From: a virus
DNA: 39,990 bases
Virus record (IMG/VR): IMGVR_UViG_3300021962_000249
Location: 1 to 39,990 of that record
Strand: one strand, 5' to 3'
Shown piece after piece: positions 24,809 to 32,824 of the stretch (position 1 is its first letter; every line of letters starts with the position of its first letter). The position numbers and the translations under genes were made by a program. The notes below the pieces were generated by a model. The model was not told the DNA's origin. It saw only the letters and a list, made by a program, of their open reading frames with translations, and made no database searches.

Positions 24809-26659
24809 TTAGACGTTTCCTAGATTCAACAACGCACCCCGACCGCCACTTGCATACTTGTGATTCATGAAAGTACCAAATGTTCTTCTATTACCATTTC
24901 TATTGAACGTGATGTGAATCCAAGGCATTTTACTACCTGTGGTCTTGTACTCCAGCAACAGCTGGTCAAAGGGAATATTGGCTTTGATCCACGCTGCAAT
25001 TTCCATGTACCCCAACTTGGATACTCCATTGAACTGCAAATCCGCAGCTTGACCGTACAAATGTTGAGAATTCAAAGCACCGCCTTCAGGAATGAAGTCT
25101 CGAAATCCACTGGTAATCACCATGTTGGAGTACTTGTCCTTGATGGGATCCAGACATTGTTGAGCCAAGGCCTTCATGTTACAAGCCATGTCATACACGG
25201 TGTTGCCATTGAAGGCTCTGAGTCTGGACTGTGAAGCTGCAGCATTACAAATGTTACCCACCGTGAAGTAATCAGAAATCTTCAGTGAGTTAGTGATTTG
25301 TTGTTGATTGGTGATGTCAGCACATCCTGGAATAGTCTGCGGACGGTCTGGAGCTGGAAGATTGTCAGTGGCAGTAGCTGCAGGTTGTGGTTGGTTCAAT
25401 TCTTCTCTGGTGATAACACCATCAGTGATGGCTTCTTCTTGTAACCGTTTGATGACAGCAGCATTCTGTTCATAGTTTTCACCTAACATATCCAATGTGA
25501 ATGTCAACACTTCTTCACGGGTGGGGACAATCAAATCTGGGAAGGTGGGAAGTTTAGGTGTCTTTGGTGAAATTGTAGATGGGGGATTAATAACAGGTGG
25601 TACTGGTGGCGCTGGTGTGACAGACATACCATTCATCTTCAACATGGCAACTTCTGTTATAGGACTGGCAATAGTGGTTTTTGTAGTCCCTGTCATCACT
25701 AACCCCTGTAAAGATTTCATGTTAATCTTTTCATTGGAGTTGATGTTTATTGTTTTGTCTGTGTGTATATCAATACCATCTACAGCAGTTAAACTGAATT
25801 TTTTCCCGGCTTTCATTTCAATGTTACCATGAACGTTGGTCTTCATGTCACCATCCACTTGTAGATTGCAATTGTTCTTCACATAGATGTTACAATTGCC
25901 TTCCACAGTGATGTTGGCATCACCTTTAATCAACACATTGTTGTGACGAAGAAATACTTCATAGTTGTCTCCCACCACACGACGAACCATGGTGCCATTT
26001 CTATCCACGTCGATGTGAGTGCCAGCCTTGTGATACATGGTCAAACGTTCATTGTCTTTGGTGTCATCAATTTCAATGATGTGACCTGATTCAGATTCAA
26101 ATACATGATTGAAAGGATAGGCAGCATTATATGCTGTCAGAGGCTGGTCCCAAGTGCCTTCAATGGCTTTTTTCACGCCCTTCACTCGAGCATCATCTTT
26201 CACTTTGATGATGGTTTCATTCAACTTCTGATTACGAGCCAGCCTGTTGGTGTCAGGTTCGCTGTTAGTTAAATAGGCAGATTTTGGATATACTTTTTCT
26301 GGGTCCTGAAATCCATAGTTACTGGTGCCGCGCAATTTTTCATAGTAGCTTTTCCCAGGAATACCGCTCATGGTTCCAATCATCACAGGTTCTTGACAAT
26401 CTTCACCATCACGGAAATATCCAGTCACCCAGGTACCTTCCACGGGACCTACGGGTGTGGTTCCTAGGCCTGAGATGGCAGCAGAAGTGATGGGCTGTAA
26501 TGGATAGGCCCAAGGTAGGTCTTCAGTAGGTAGTAAAGTTTTATCTGGGGTGTGGTACCCCACGATGCGAACTTTACATCGTCCAAGAAACATAGGGTCT
26601 TGGCGGTCTTCCACCACCCCTACCCACCAATAGAAATCGTTGCCGTATAAATTTTCCAT
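24809..26659 (-). CDS. 5: Baseplate hub/needle gp5 with M15 peptidase domain
   Basis: 616 residues. Residues ~1-130 are the gp5 OB-fold (FYWWVGVVEDRQDPMFLGRCKVRIVGYH, DLPWAYPLQPITS, GPVEGTWVTGYFRDGEDCQEPVMIGTM). Residues ~225-345 are the triple beta-helix needle (repeats such as GDANITVEGNCNIYVKNNC). After a proline-rich linker, residues ~455-616 are a D-Ala-D-Ala carboxypeptidase-like M15 domain: SQHLYGQAAD gives H533 and D540, and WIH gives H582, the zinc ligands, with an acidic residue near 570. T4 gp5 instead carries a lysozyme between OB and helix. The predicted role is local peptidoglycan cleavage during tail penetration. It follows gp27 by 2 nt. Confidence 0.93.
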   Translation of the reverse strand: MENLYGNDFYWWVGVVEDRQDPMFLGRCKVRIVGYHTPDKTLLPTEDLPWAYPLQPITSAAISGLGTTPVGPVEGTWVTGYFRDGEDCQEPVMIGTMSGIPGKSYYEKLRGTSNYGFQDPEKVYPKSAYLTNSEPDTNRLARNQKLNETIIKVKDDARVKGVKKAIEGTWDQPLTAYNAAYPFNHVFESESGHIIEIDDTKDNERLTMYHKAGTHIDVDRNGTMVRRVVGDNYEVFLRHNNVLIKGDANITVEGNCNIYVKNNCNLQVDGDMKTNVHGNIEMKAGKKFSLTAVDGIDIHTDKTININSNEKINMKSLQGLVMTGTTKTTIASPITEVAMLKMNGMSVTPAPPVPPVINPPSTISPKTPKLPTFPDLIVPTREEVLTFTLDMLGENYEQNAAVIKRLQEEAITDGVITREELNQPQPAATATDNLPAPDRPQTIPGCADITNQQQITNSLKISDYFTVGNICNAAASQSRLRAFNGNTVYDMACNMKALAQQCLDPIKDKYSNMVITSGFRDFIPEGGALNSQHLYGQAADLQFNGVSKLGYMEIAAWIKANIPFDQLLLEYKTTGSKMPWIHITFNRNGNRRTFGTFMNHKYASGGRGALLNLGNV

Positions 26660-26661
26660 AA

Positions 26662-27918
26662 TTAATTGATTTGCTTTCTGAATGAATCCTTCATAACTTC
26701 CATGTACATGGTATGTTTATTCACCAAGAATGAATGACGAATAGCTGTCACCAGATATAAACCTGAAAGATATGGGTCAATGTAATTGTTGATGTTTTGT
26801 GATGTGATGTCTTTGTTAGTGGCTTTTGGAATAGTGAGATTCAACACCACACCCACTTCTATGTCAGTTCTGCCAGCCACCTCGATGTTCAATTTCAAAT
26901 GTTGTGCTTCTTGAATTAAACTGTTTCTTTGCATAGCCCAGACTTCATAATTTGGGTCTTTGTTTTCTTCAAACATATTGAACTGTTTGGTTCTCACACT
27001 TCTGAAGCCATCTGGATTTCTGGGAACATTTTCTGAATAGGTCTGTGTGTTTCCTTTATCATGAAGATTGAATACTTTTTTGTGATACTGATACTGGTCA
27101 CTTGTGAATTCCAAATATTGTTTGGTGGTGATGTCATGGGTAATCAGTTTACTGCTGTAATATCCAAAGTCCTGGTCACGTAGCACATCTGACATGGTGA
27201 CGGGACTGATGCTTTGTATCATTTTGTATTTGGTGTTCACATCTGTGGACCCAGGTTGACTGGCATTGGGAATATAAGAATATGCACCAAACACATTCTG
27301 AACACCCTTACGAATCAAACTTTCCACACTAGCCAAATAGAAGTTTTTATTACCTTCAAAAAACAACACGTTAGGCACTGTTTTGTAACTTCTGTTGCAT
27401 ACCCAGTTGATAAGTTTCAATGGTGACCAGTAAGGAGACACCACACTTAAACTGCTAGAATGTGCTTCTGTAGTTATTAAAGTTTTGTTATTGAACAGAT
27501 AGTCTTTGTATATTTTTCCAATGATGTCATGAGTGGTACCAGAAAACTTTTTACTAACTCTGGTGATGTTGTCTGTTAGTGCTTCTTTGGACATCATGTT
27601 CAACACATAAGCCTGTGTTTTTTCACTTAGAATGCGTTCAGAAATTCCAGTGATGAAGAATGTTTTTTCAATAGATGAGGAATACTGAGGTGTTCTGAAT
27701 TTCACTTCAATCAATTCAGTTCCACCTATCAAGGGTAATTGAGTGATGAAACTTGCTGAATCTTTTATTACCACATAACCGGACATGGTGTTGGAAAAGA
27801 TATCCTCGAAGATAACTGTTTCCAACATAAAATCTTTAATGTCATATCTTTTTCTACCGGACAGTATAGAAAGTTTCTCTATGATAACTTCGCCGGCATT
27901 ATATAGTTGTTCGGTCAT
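26662..27918 (-). CDS. 27: Baseplate hub protein gp27
   Basis: 418 residues (T4 gp27 is about 391). The pattern (DFMLETVIFEDIFSNTMSGYVVIKDSASFI.QLPLIGGTELIEVKF near the N-terminus, SPYWSPLKLINWVCNRSY in the middle, and SGLYLVTAIRHSF...YMEVMKDSFRK at the end) is that of the trimeric tail-tube adaptor ring. In the hub it joins the tube to the gp5 needle, encoded directly downstream. Its ATG overlaps the stop of gene 53 as TAATG. Confidence 0.93.
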   Translation of the reverse strand: MTEQLYNAGEVIIEKLSILSGRKRYDIKDFMLETVIFEDIFSNTMSGYVVIKDSASFITQLPLIGGTELIEVKFRTPQYSSSIEKTFFITGISERILSEKTQAYVLNMMSKEALTDNITRVSKKFSGTTHDIIGKIYKDYLFNNKTLITTEAHSSSLSVVSPYWSPLKLINWVCNRSYKTVPNVLFFEGNKNFYLASVESLIRKGVQNVFGAYSYIPNASQPGSTDVNTKYKMIQSISPVTMSDVLRDQDFGYYSSKLITHDITTKQYLEFTSDQYQYHKKVFNLHDKGNTQTYSENVPRNPDGFRSVRTKQFNMFEENKDPNYEVWAMQRNSLIQEAQHLKLNIEVAGRTDIEVGVVLNLTIPKATNKDITSQNINNYIDPYLSGLYLVTAIRHSFLVNKHTMYMEVMKDSFRKQIN

Positions 27919-28616
27919 TAACTGTTAATTTTAGTTGTGAACTCAGATACAAATGATGAAAGAAATTTTGGATTCAATATTTTAATATTGCGTTTGGCAT
28001 CATTCACATTGATTTCATGTTCATAGTTGGGCACAGGAACTGTGGTGCCAGAAAAGGATTCACTTACAATGTAACCTATTTCTGGGTCATAGTAGTGATG
28101 CACAGCTTCTTCAGGATCTGTTACTGCTGTCACAGTAAGATTTTCCACTTCAGTTGTGGTGTTTGTAAGAATGGAAGAAGTTGTGATGATGGTTTTACCT
28201 ACTTGTGAGCGAAGATAAACTGTGTTGCCGCTTTTTGATGTAACTAGAAATTTTCCATCGGTATCTGAAGTAATCACATCATCAATGTTATATGCTGCAC
28301 CAGAAGGCACTGTGAGTGTGAAATCATACTTTTGATACACCAGGTCCGTGACTTTGCCATCACGAATAGGCCATTCTTCTCTTGGGTCTGTGATGTTGTT
28401 CACCAACAGCAACACCCAATGATAGCTAGGCCTACCATAGAATTTTTGACTGACCATTTCAGGTGTTTCTCCATCCAACACCAGATATTCATCTAGACCC
28501 ACTACATTCTGTGTGAAATCCACACCCAACGCCACACGTCGAAGAAAATCTTGTATGAAGATGGGACGGTCATTGTTAGTGGTGACCAGATAGGGAAACT
28601 TGGAAAAATATTCCAT
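27918..28616 (-). CDS. 53: Baseplate wedge protein gp53
   Basis: 232 residues (T4 gp53 is about 196). The N-terminal half contains YLVLDGETPEMVSQKFYGRPSYHWVLLLVNNITDPREEWP, the LysM-like core typical of gp53, and the end is IKILNPKFLSSFVSEF. The extra length comes from an insertion at ~100-165 (YNIDDVITSDTDGKFLVTS) that is also present in the gp8-like protein. In T4, gp53 clamps the six wedges together around the hub. Both ends overlap neighbouring genes as TAATG. Confidence 0.92.
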   Translation of the reverse strand: MEYFSKFPYLVTTNNDRPIFIQDFLRRVALGVDFTQNVVGLDEYLVLDGETPEMVSQKFYGRPSYHWVLLLVNNITDPREEWPIRDGKVTDLVYQKYDFTLTVPSGAAYNIDDVITSDTDGKFLVTSKSGNTVYLRSQVGKTIITTSSILTNTTTEVENLTVTAVTDPEEAVHHYYDPEIGYIVSESFSGTTVPVPNYEHEINVNDAKRNIKILNPKFLSSFVSEFTTKINS

Positions 28617-29833
28617 TAGAATCCTCCTTCTGTGACACGCTTACGATCCAACAATTCCAGTTCTAGGAAACTCAAAGACAGAGTGACTTCAGCAGGACGA
28701 CCTTGAGAATCTTTCAAGGTGACGAAATCATTACCACCATATTCCACTTTCATGTCAACAAGAGCTGCACTGGAGATGTCGAATAGATGTGGATTCTTTT
28801 TTCCTTTGTAATAGAACCGTAGGGCAAATTCTGCGGGATATCCCACAAAGAATTCTTCAGTACCTATCACTGGGTGCATGTATTTTTTAAATGTGTTTAC
28901 AATGTTATCAATTTGAATGGATTCTGCATCATTTTTAGGCAACAATGTGTACTGAAAATCAAAGGTTCTGAAATTCATGCTCTTGAACAATTGAGCTTTG
29001 AAAGGATTTATTGCTGTACCAGATGTCACACTCACTGTACCAGCCAAATCACCAAAATTACCGAATGTGTCTTGTGCCTTGTTCAACCCGATGCTGGCTG
29101 CAGCACCACCTGAGTTAGCCAAAAGATTCAGGGTGTTGCTCATTAGATTCTTTGCTCCCTCCATGGAAAAATCCACACCAGTACCTAAATCACCGATGGC
29201 TTTGGCCATCCCACCAATAGCTCCCAAATCTGTGTCTTGCCAATTGGCACGATAGGACACTTTGGGTTTATCATTCATGTACAATGCAATGCATTTTTTC
29301 AAAGTCACCACATCTTCACCGCTGGCACCTTCTTTTGTGATGACGGCTGCGCCTGCGATACCACCTGCCACACCTGCCACAATAGAACCAGCTGTGACTG
29401 CTTGATTCACTGCTTCTCTTTTACGTTGATTGAAAGCTTTGCCAGGTCCGATGTTAGGAACTTCAGTAGCTTTAGATAAATCTCGGGCCACTGGGCCCAC
29501 AGCTTGTTTGGTTGCCTGTTGAACACCTACAAAAGAACCGATGGTTCCTAGAGTAGTCGCTACTCCCAATCCAGCTTTTCGTTCCACACGATTCTGAGAA
29601 CTGACATCTATTTGAAAATTGCTAGGTGCTGGTGCTTCTCCAACAGCTTGACCCTTTCTTTCTGTGATGAAAAACATCACATAATGTGGATAGGCATTGC
29701 TTCCCACCTCACTGGGAAATCTGAAAACTTCCATTCCCTCTTTTGTCATCTGTTCAATAGCACGACTGGTGTATCTTCCTGCATTACCACGTGCTGTGAA
29801 GTTCATGAGTGGTGCTGGTGTGCCGTCAGCCAT
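28616..29833 (-). CDS. 48: Tail tube cap/baseplate protein gp48
   Basis: 405 residues (T4 gp48 is about 364). The N-terminus carries EVFRFPSEVGSNAYPHYVMFFITE, the C-terminus NFRTFDFQYTLLPKNDAESIQIDNIVNTFKKYMHP...GYPAEFALRFYYKG and EVTLSLSFLELELL, which together are the tail-tube-like fold of gp48. A Gly/Ala-rich helical insertion (~95-180, SIVAGVAGGIAGAAVI) is present. gp48 caps the baseplate and starts tube assembly with gp54. Start ATG 29833 has AAGGA upstream and a perfect late promoter 28 nt away. Confidence 0.92.
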   Translation of the reverse strand: MADGTPAPLMNFTARGNAGRYTSRAIEQMTKEGMEVFRFPSEVGSNAYPHYVMFFITERKGQAVGEAPAPSNFQIDVSSQNRVERKAGLGVATTLGTIGSFVGVQQATKQAVGPVARDLSKATEVPNIGPGKAFNQRKREAVNQAVTAGSIVAGVAGGIAGAAVITKEGASGEDVVTLKKCIALYMNDKPKVSYRANWQDTDLGAIGGMAKAIGDLGTGVDFSMEGAKNLMSNTLNLLANSGGAAASIGLNKAQDTFGNFGDLAGTVSVTSGTAINPFKAQLFKSMNFRTFDFQYTLLPKNDAESIQIDNIVNTFKKYMHPVIGTEEFFVGYPAEFALRFYYKGKKNPHLFDISSAALVDMKVEYGGNDFVTLKDSQGRPAEVTLSLSFLELELLDRKRVTEGGF

Positions 29834-29838
29834 AAATA
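29831..29838 (+). promoter_or_regulatory. Late-promoter-like CATAAATA for the plus-strand block
   Basis: Seven of eight matches to TATAAATA, 30 nt upstream of ATG 29869 (gene 4). It overlaps the start codon of gene 48 on the other strand. Confidence 0.6.
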
Positions 29839-29861
29839 GTTTCCTTGAAAGACTTTACAGA

Positions 29862-29869
29862 TATTTATA
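29862..29869 (-). promoter_or_regulatory. T4-type late promoter TATAAATA for gene 48
   Basis: A perfect octamer on the minus strand, 28 nt before ATG 29833. It touches the start codon of the divergent gene 4, so the two divergent units share a ~40-bp region. Confidence 0.8.
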
Positions 29870-30327
29870 TGGCTTATACCAAAGATACCTACAAAGGAAG
29901 ATTCATCCCCAACAATCCCAAGAAATACGTGGGAGATGTCATGGAAATCATCTATCGTAGCAGCTATGAATTGAAATTCATGAAATGGTGTGACTTGAAT
30001 GAGTCAGTGCTACGATGGGCCAGTGAAGAAATTGTCATCCCCTATGTCAGTCCCATGGATGGACTGGTCCACAGATACTATGTGGATTTCTACATAGAAG
30101 TTCAAGACAAAACTGGCAGAAAGAAAAAATATCTAGTGGAAGTGAAACCCCACCGATTCACCGTACCTCCGGAAGTTCCCAAACGGAAAACCCAGAGATT
30201 TATATCAGAGGTGAAGCAGTGGGGTGTGAATAATGCCAAGTGGACAGCAGCACGGCGTTTTGCTTCTCAGAACGGATGGGAATTCATGCTTGTTACAGAG
30301 AAGGATTTAGGGAGTACTTATAAATAG
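29869..30327 (+). CDS. 4: Head completion protein gp4
   Basis: I place the start at ATG 29869 (MAYTKDTYKGRFIPNNPKKYVGDV), which gives 152 residues against about 150 in T4. A TTG at 29845 would extend it by 8 residues but lies too close to the promoter. The sequence YKGRFIPNNPKKYVGD..IIYRSSYELKFM.WCD, SEEIVIPYVSPMDGLVHRYYVDFYIE and YLVEVKPH is the gp4 pattern. Acidic residues and the E.K motif resemble a nuclease-like fold (TnsA/VSR type). By family it finishes filled heads before tail joining. It is divergent from gene 48 and first in the plus-strand block. Confidence 0.94.
   Translation: MAYTKDTYKGRFIPNNPKKYVGDVMEIIYRSSYELKFMKWCDLNESVLRWASEEIVIPYVSPMDGLVHRYYVDFYIEVQDKTGRKKKYLVEVKPHRFTVPPEVPKRKTQRFISEVKQWGVNNAKWTAARRFASQNGWEFMLVTEKDLGSTYK
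30319..30326 (+). promoter_or_regulatory. T4-type late promoter TATAAATA at end of gene 4
   Basis: A perfect octamer on the plus strand, overlapping the last codons of gene 4 and 80 nt before ATG 30407. It would drive the block from the conserved virion gene through 54, 26 and the tape measure. Confidence 0.8.
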
Positions 30328-30406
30328 TAAGTAGTTTTTAAATCATTCCGGACATAGTAATTCTAACACGTTGTCAAGTAGTAGTCAAGCCCTGAATTTT
30401 ACCATA

Positions 30407-30979
30407 ATGCCAACTAATCCCATTCAACAACTTCGTGACCGAGAAACACCCACCAGTTCCTTCCGGTGGTATCAGGACATGATTCGTAAGTTGGGTATGA
30501 CCAATATTCAACCTCAGAAGGTGATGAGAAGTGATATTGGTGAGTTTGTGACCAACGTAGTAATGGGTAGTATGTATCTGTTCATGTATGACCCCAAGAT
30601 GTCAGCTAAACTTCCATATTATGATACAGTACCAGTGGTGATAATCTTCAGAAAAGTACCAGGCGGCTTCTACGGATTGAACATGCATTATCTTCCACCA
30701 TTGTTTAGAATGAAGTTGTTGGACAGAATGATGGAAATGGTGGATGATGAAAGTCTTGGTGAAGATGCCAGAATGATGGTGACCTGGAAGTTGTTAAGTA
30801 ACGTGGCAAGATATCCAGGATCCAATGTGGCAGTGAAACGGTATTTGTATGAGCAAATTGGATCCAGAATCATGAGAATCTATCCCAAAGATTGGAGAAA
30901 GACCATCATGCTGCCCATTGACAACTTTGAGAAGGCTTCACGGAATCAAGTATTCAACGACGCACGGAGTAACATCTAA
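30407..30979 (+). CDS. Conserved T4-like virion protein (gp2-type DNA end protector is one candidate)
   Basis: 190 residues from ATG 30407 (MPTNPIQQL). A TTG at 30371 in frame would add 12 residues; neither has a good Shine-Dalgarno. The signature YLFMYDPKMSAKLPYYDTVP...GGFYGLNMHYLPPLFRMKLLDRM is one I recognise as highly conserved in marine T4-like phages next to gp4. These proteins have sometimes been called DNA end protector, but I am not sure of that name. Genes 2 and 4 adjoin in T4, which gives weak support. The stop overlaps gene 54 as TAATG. Confidence 0.8.
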   Translation: MPTNPIQQLRDRETPTSSFRWYQDMIRKLGMTNIQPQKVMRSDIGEFVTNVVMGSMYLFMYDPKMSAKLPYYDTVPVVIIFRKVPGGFYGLNMHYLPPLFRMKLLDRMMEMVDDESLGEDARMMVTWKLLSNVARYPGSNVAVKRYLYEQIGSRIMRIYPKDWRKTIMLPIDNFEKASRNQVFNDARSNI

Positions 30980-31938
30980 TGACAGAACCAAAAAGATTAG
31001 AACAACAGAACATCACTGCGCCTGTAGATATTCCTAGTCTACAACAATTCCTTGCCTTCGTTAAACAGAACAATCTAGCAAGACAAGAAAGATTCTTTGT
31101 CAGTTTTCCCAATGATTTGCTAGGATCCAACAACAACGACTTGTCATTCTTATGCCACCAGGCTTCTTTACCTGGAAAAAACATAGGTGTAAGAACTTTG
31201 CGTATCAACGGCCTAGACCGTCAATTTGCTCAAACAGCAGATTACACCAATGACATCACACTGGAATTTCTAATGGACACAGATTTTCGTCCAAGAGCCA
31301 TGGTGGAAGATTGGATGGCACGCTGTGTGGAAAGATACAACACCACGGATAGCAATGAAGTGGGATACTATTCTGATTATGTACGTGACTTGAGCATCTA
31401 CGCATTGATACCTGCAGGCATTCCTGGAGAAGCATTGTTCAATTGGAGTCCTACACAAGCTGACTTGGGATTAAGAAACAAAGCCACATTGGGTAGAGGT
31501 CCATTGAACACTGCTGTGGATAAACTGATGTTGCGCAGTAAACGCCTTGTAGATAACAAGTTCACAAAGTTGAAAAGTCAAGCATTTGGTGCTGTGTCTA
31601 GTATTGCTGCACCATTATTGGAACTAACCACAGATGCTGAACAAATTGCCTACCGTGTGAAGCTAGTGGATGCCTGGCCCAAAAGCATGAACATTGTGCC
31701 ACTAGGATTTGATGCTGTTGGCGTGATGAGAATGAATGTGACATTTACATTTCATCATTGGACATCCAGCTTCTCCAAAGTGGAGCTATCTGGCCAAGAC
31801 ATGGCTGATAGTGCCACAGCCGCCGTGAGTAAGTATGCCAAGAAGTTCACAGACAAACTACCTAATGTAGACGCTACAAATTTAGGAGCTGATTTGAGAA
31901 GTAAAGCCACAAGTTTAACTAGACGATTTGGTCGTTAA
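30979..31938 (+). CDS. 54: Baseplate tail tube initiator gp54
   Basis: 319 residues, almost exactly the T4 gp54 length (about 320). Segments include RQERFFVSFPNDLLG, FLCHQASLPGKNIGVRTLRINGLDRQFAQTADYTNDITLEFLMD and the terminal WPKSMNIVPLGFDAVGVMRMNVTFTFHHW, which fit the tail-tube fold of gp54/gp19 (beta-sandwich with a late strand in the order seen in tube proteins). gp54 sits on gp48 and starts polymerisation of the tube. It could be confused with the tube protein gp19, but that is shorter (~163) and the neighbours are baseplate genes. Confidence 0.85.
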   Translation: MTEPKRLEQQNITAPVDIPSLQQFLAFVKQNNLARQERFFVSFPNDLLGSNNNDLSFLCHQASLPGKNIGVRTLRINGLDRQFAQTADYTNDITLEFLMDTDFRPRAMVEDWMARCVERYNTTDSNEVGYYSDYVRDLSIYALIPAGIPGEALFNWSPTQADLGLRNKATLGRGPLNTAVDKLMLRSKRLVDNKFTKLKSQAFGAVSSIAAPLLELTTDAEQIAYRVKLVDAWPKSMNIVPLGFDAVGVMRMNVTFTFHHWTSSFSKVELSGQDMADSATAAVSKYAKKFTDKLPNVDATNLGADLRSKATSLTRRFGR

Positions 31939-31950
31939 CCAGGAGAAATT

Positions 31951-32652
31951 ATGAAGATACCTATGGTGAAAGTGCCGACATTCACAACAACATTACCTGT
32001 GTCAGGTGATAAAGTGGAATTTCGTCCTTTCTTGGTGAAAGAAGAAAAATTATTGTTGTTAGCTAACGACAGTGAAGATAATGAAGATGTGATAAATGCC
32101 ATACAGGACCTTGTTCGAGGATGCACATTTGAAAAACTGAATCTGAACAAGTACTGTCTGGCAGACATACAATGGTTGTTCTTACAAATTCGAAGCAAGT
32201 CCATTGGTAAAGACATTGATATGTACATGATTTGTGGAGAATGTGACCATAAGCAACTAAAGACCTTGGATGTCACAGATTTTCATACTAAATCCACACA
32301 AAAAATTGACCATGTGATTGCCATTGATGATAATGTGAAAGTTGAACTTCGTTATCCTTCATTGAAGCATTATATGGATTTGTTTGAAGAACAAGATGAA
32401 AACAAAATCTATGATGTAGTGATTGATTGCATTGATAAAATCTACAGTGATGATGAAGTGTTTGTGAACATTGGAGAAACCAATCAAGAACTTCGTGAGT
32501 TCGTGGACAATTTGACAGCTGAACAGTTTGAACCATTTGAACAGTTCTTCTTGAATATGCCTACATTGGTGAAAGAAATAGAGTTTCAATGTGTGAAGTG
32601 TGGAAAAGACAACACTGTAATCGTGGATAGTTTACGACATTTTTTCGGCTAA
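31951..32652 (+). CDS. 26: gp26-type baseplate hub assembly / tail chaperone, zero-frame product
   Basis: 233 residues (T4 gp26 is about 208). Start ATG 31951 follows AGGAG. The N-terminal part (VPTFTTTLPVSGDKVEFRPFLVKEEKLLLLA, then CLADIQWLFLQIRSKSIGKDI) is the T4_baseplate (gp26) pattern. Cysteine pairs CGEC (~98) and CVKCGK (~216) look like a split zinc ribbon. It ends ...RHFFG with TAA at 32650-32652, six bases after a T_TTT_TTC heptamer. The -1 frame opens only at 32631 and runs to 32816, so a second, longer product of 288 residues is predicted. It lies directly before the tape measure gene, the classic place for frameshifted tail chaperones. Confidence 0.88.
   Translation: MKIPMVKVPTFTTTLPVSGDKVEFRPFLVKEEKLLLLANDSEDNEDVINAIQDLVRGCTFEKLNLNKYCLADIQWLFLQIRSKSIGKDIDMYMICGECDHKQLKTLDVTDFHTKSTQKIDHVIAIDDNVKVELRYPSLKHYMDLFEEQDENKIYDVVIDCIDKIYSDDEVFVNIGETNQELREFVDNLTAEQFEPFEQFFLNMPTLVKEIEFQCVKCGKDNTVIVDSLRHFFG
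32640..32646 (+). promoter_or_regulatory. -1 programmed frameshift heptamer T_TTT_TTC
   Basis: In the gp26-type frame the codons read CAT TTT TTC GGC TAA. Tandem slippage by one base on T_TTT_TTC continues into the overlapping -1 frame. The overlap window is only 22 nt: the last -1 stop is TAG 32628-32630 and the zero-frame stop is 32650-32652. Confidence 0.75.
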
Positions 32653-32816
32653 ATCTTTCTCACGACAACATGGTCAATTTTTACAAAACCAATTTCTTGT
32701 TGATGCACATTCACAAGTACTCGTTGACAGAAATTGAGAACATGATGCCTTGGGAAAGAGAAACATACGTAGGATTGTTAGTACAGTACTTGGAAAAGAA
32801 AAACAATGAACAATAG
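32646..32816 (+). CDS. -1 frame extension of the gp26-type protein (56 residues)
   Basis: After the slip the reading begins CGG CTA AAT and gives RLNLSHDNMVNFYKTNF, then LMHIHKYSLTEIENMMPWE, ending at TAG 32814. The segment NFYKTNFLLM..HKYSLTEIENMMPWERE is a well-formed, amphipathic helical piece with conserved-looking residues, typical of the second half of such tail chaperones. An independent start at ATG 32670 (48 residues) is possible but has no Shine-Dalgarno. The fused product would be 288 residues. The role is chaperoning the tape measure or hub assembly, by analogy with lambda G/GT. Confidence 0.8.
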   Translation, partial: RLNLSHDNMVNFYKTNFLLMHIHKYSLTEIENMMPWERETYVGLLVQYLEKKNNEQ

Positions 32817-32824
32817 GTACCAAC

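Noticed and set aside
29845-29868. TTG start extending gene 4
   Set aside because: The gp4 pattern begins at ATG 29869, and the TTG would lie almost at the transcript start.
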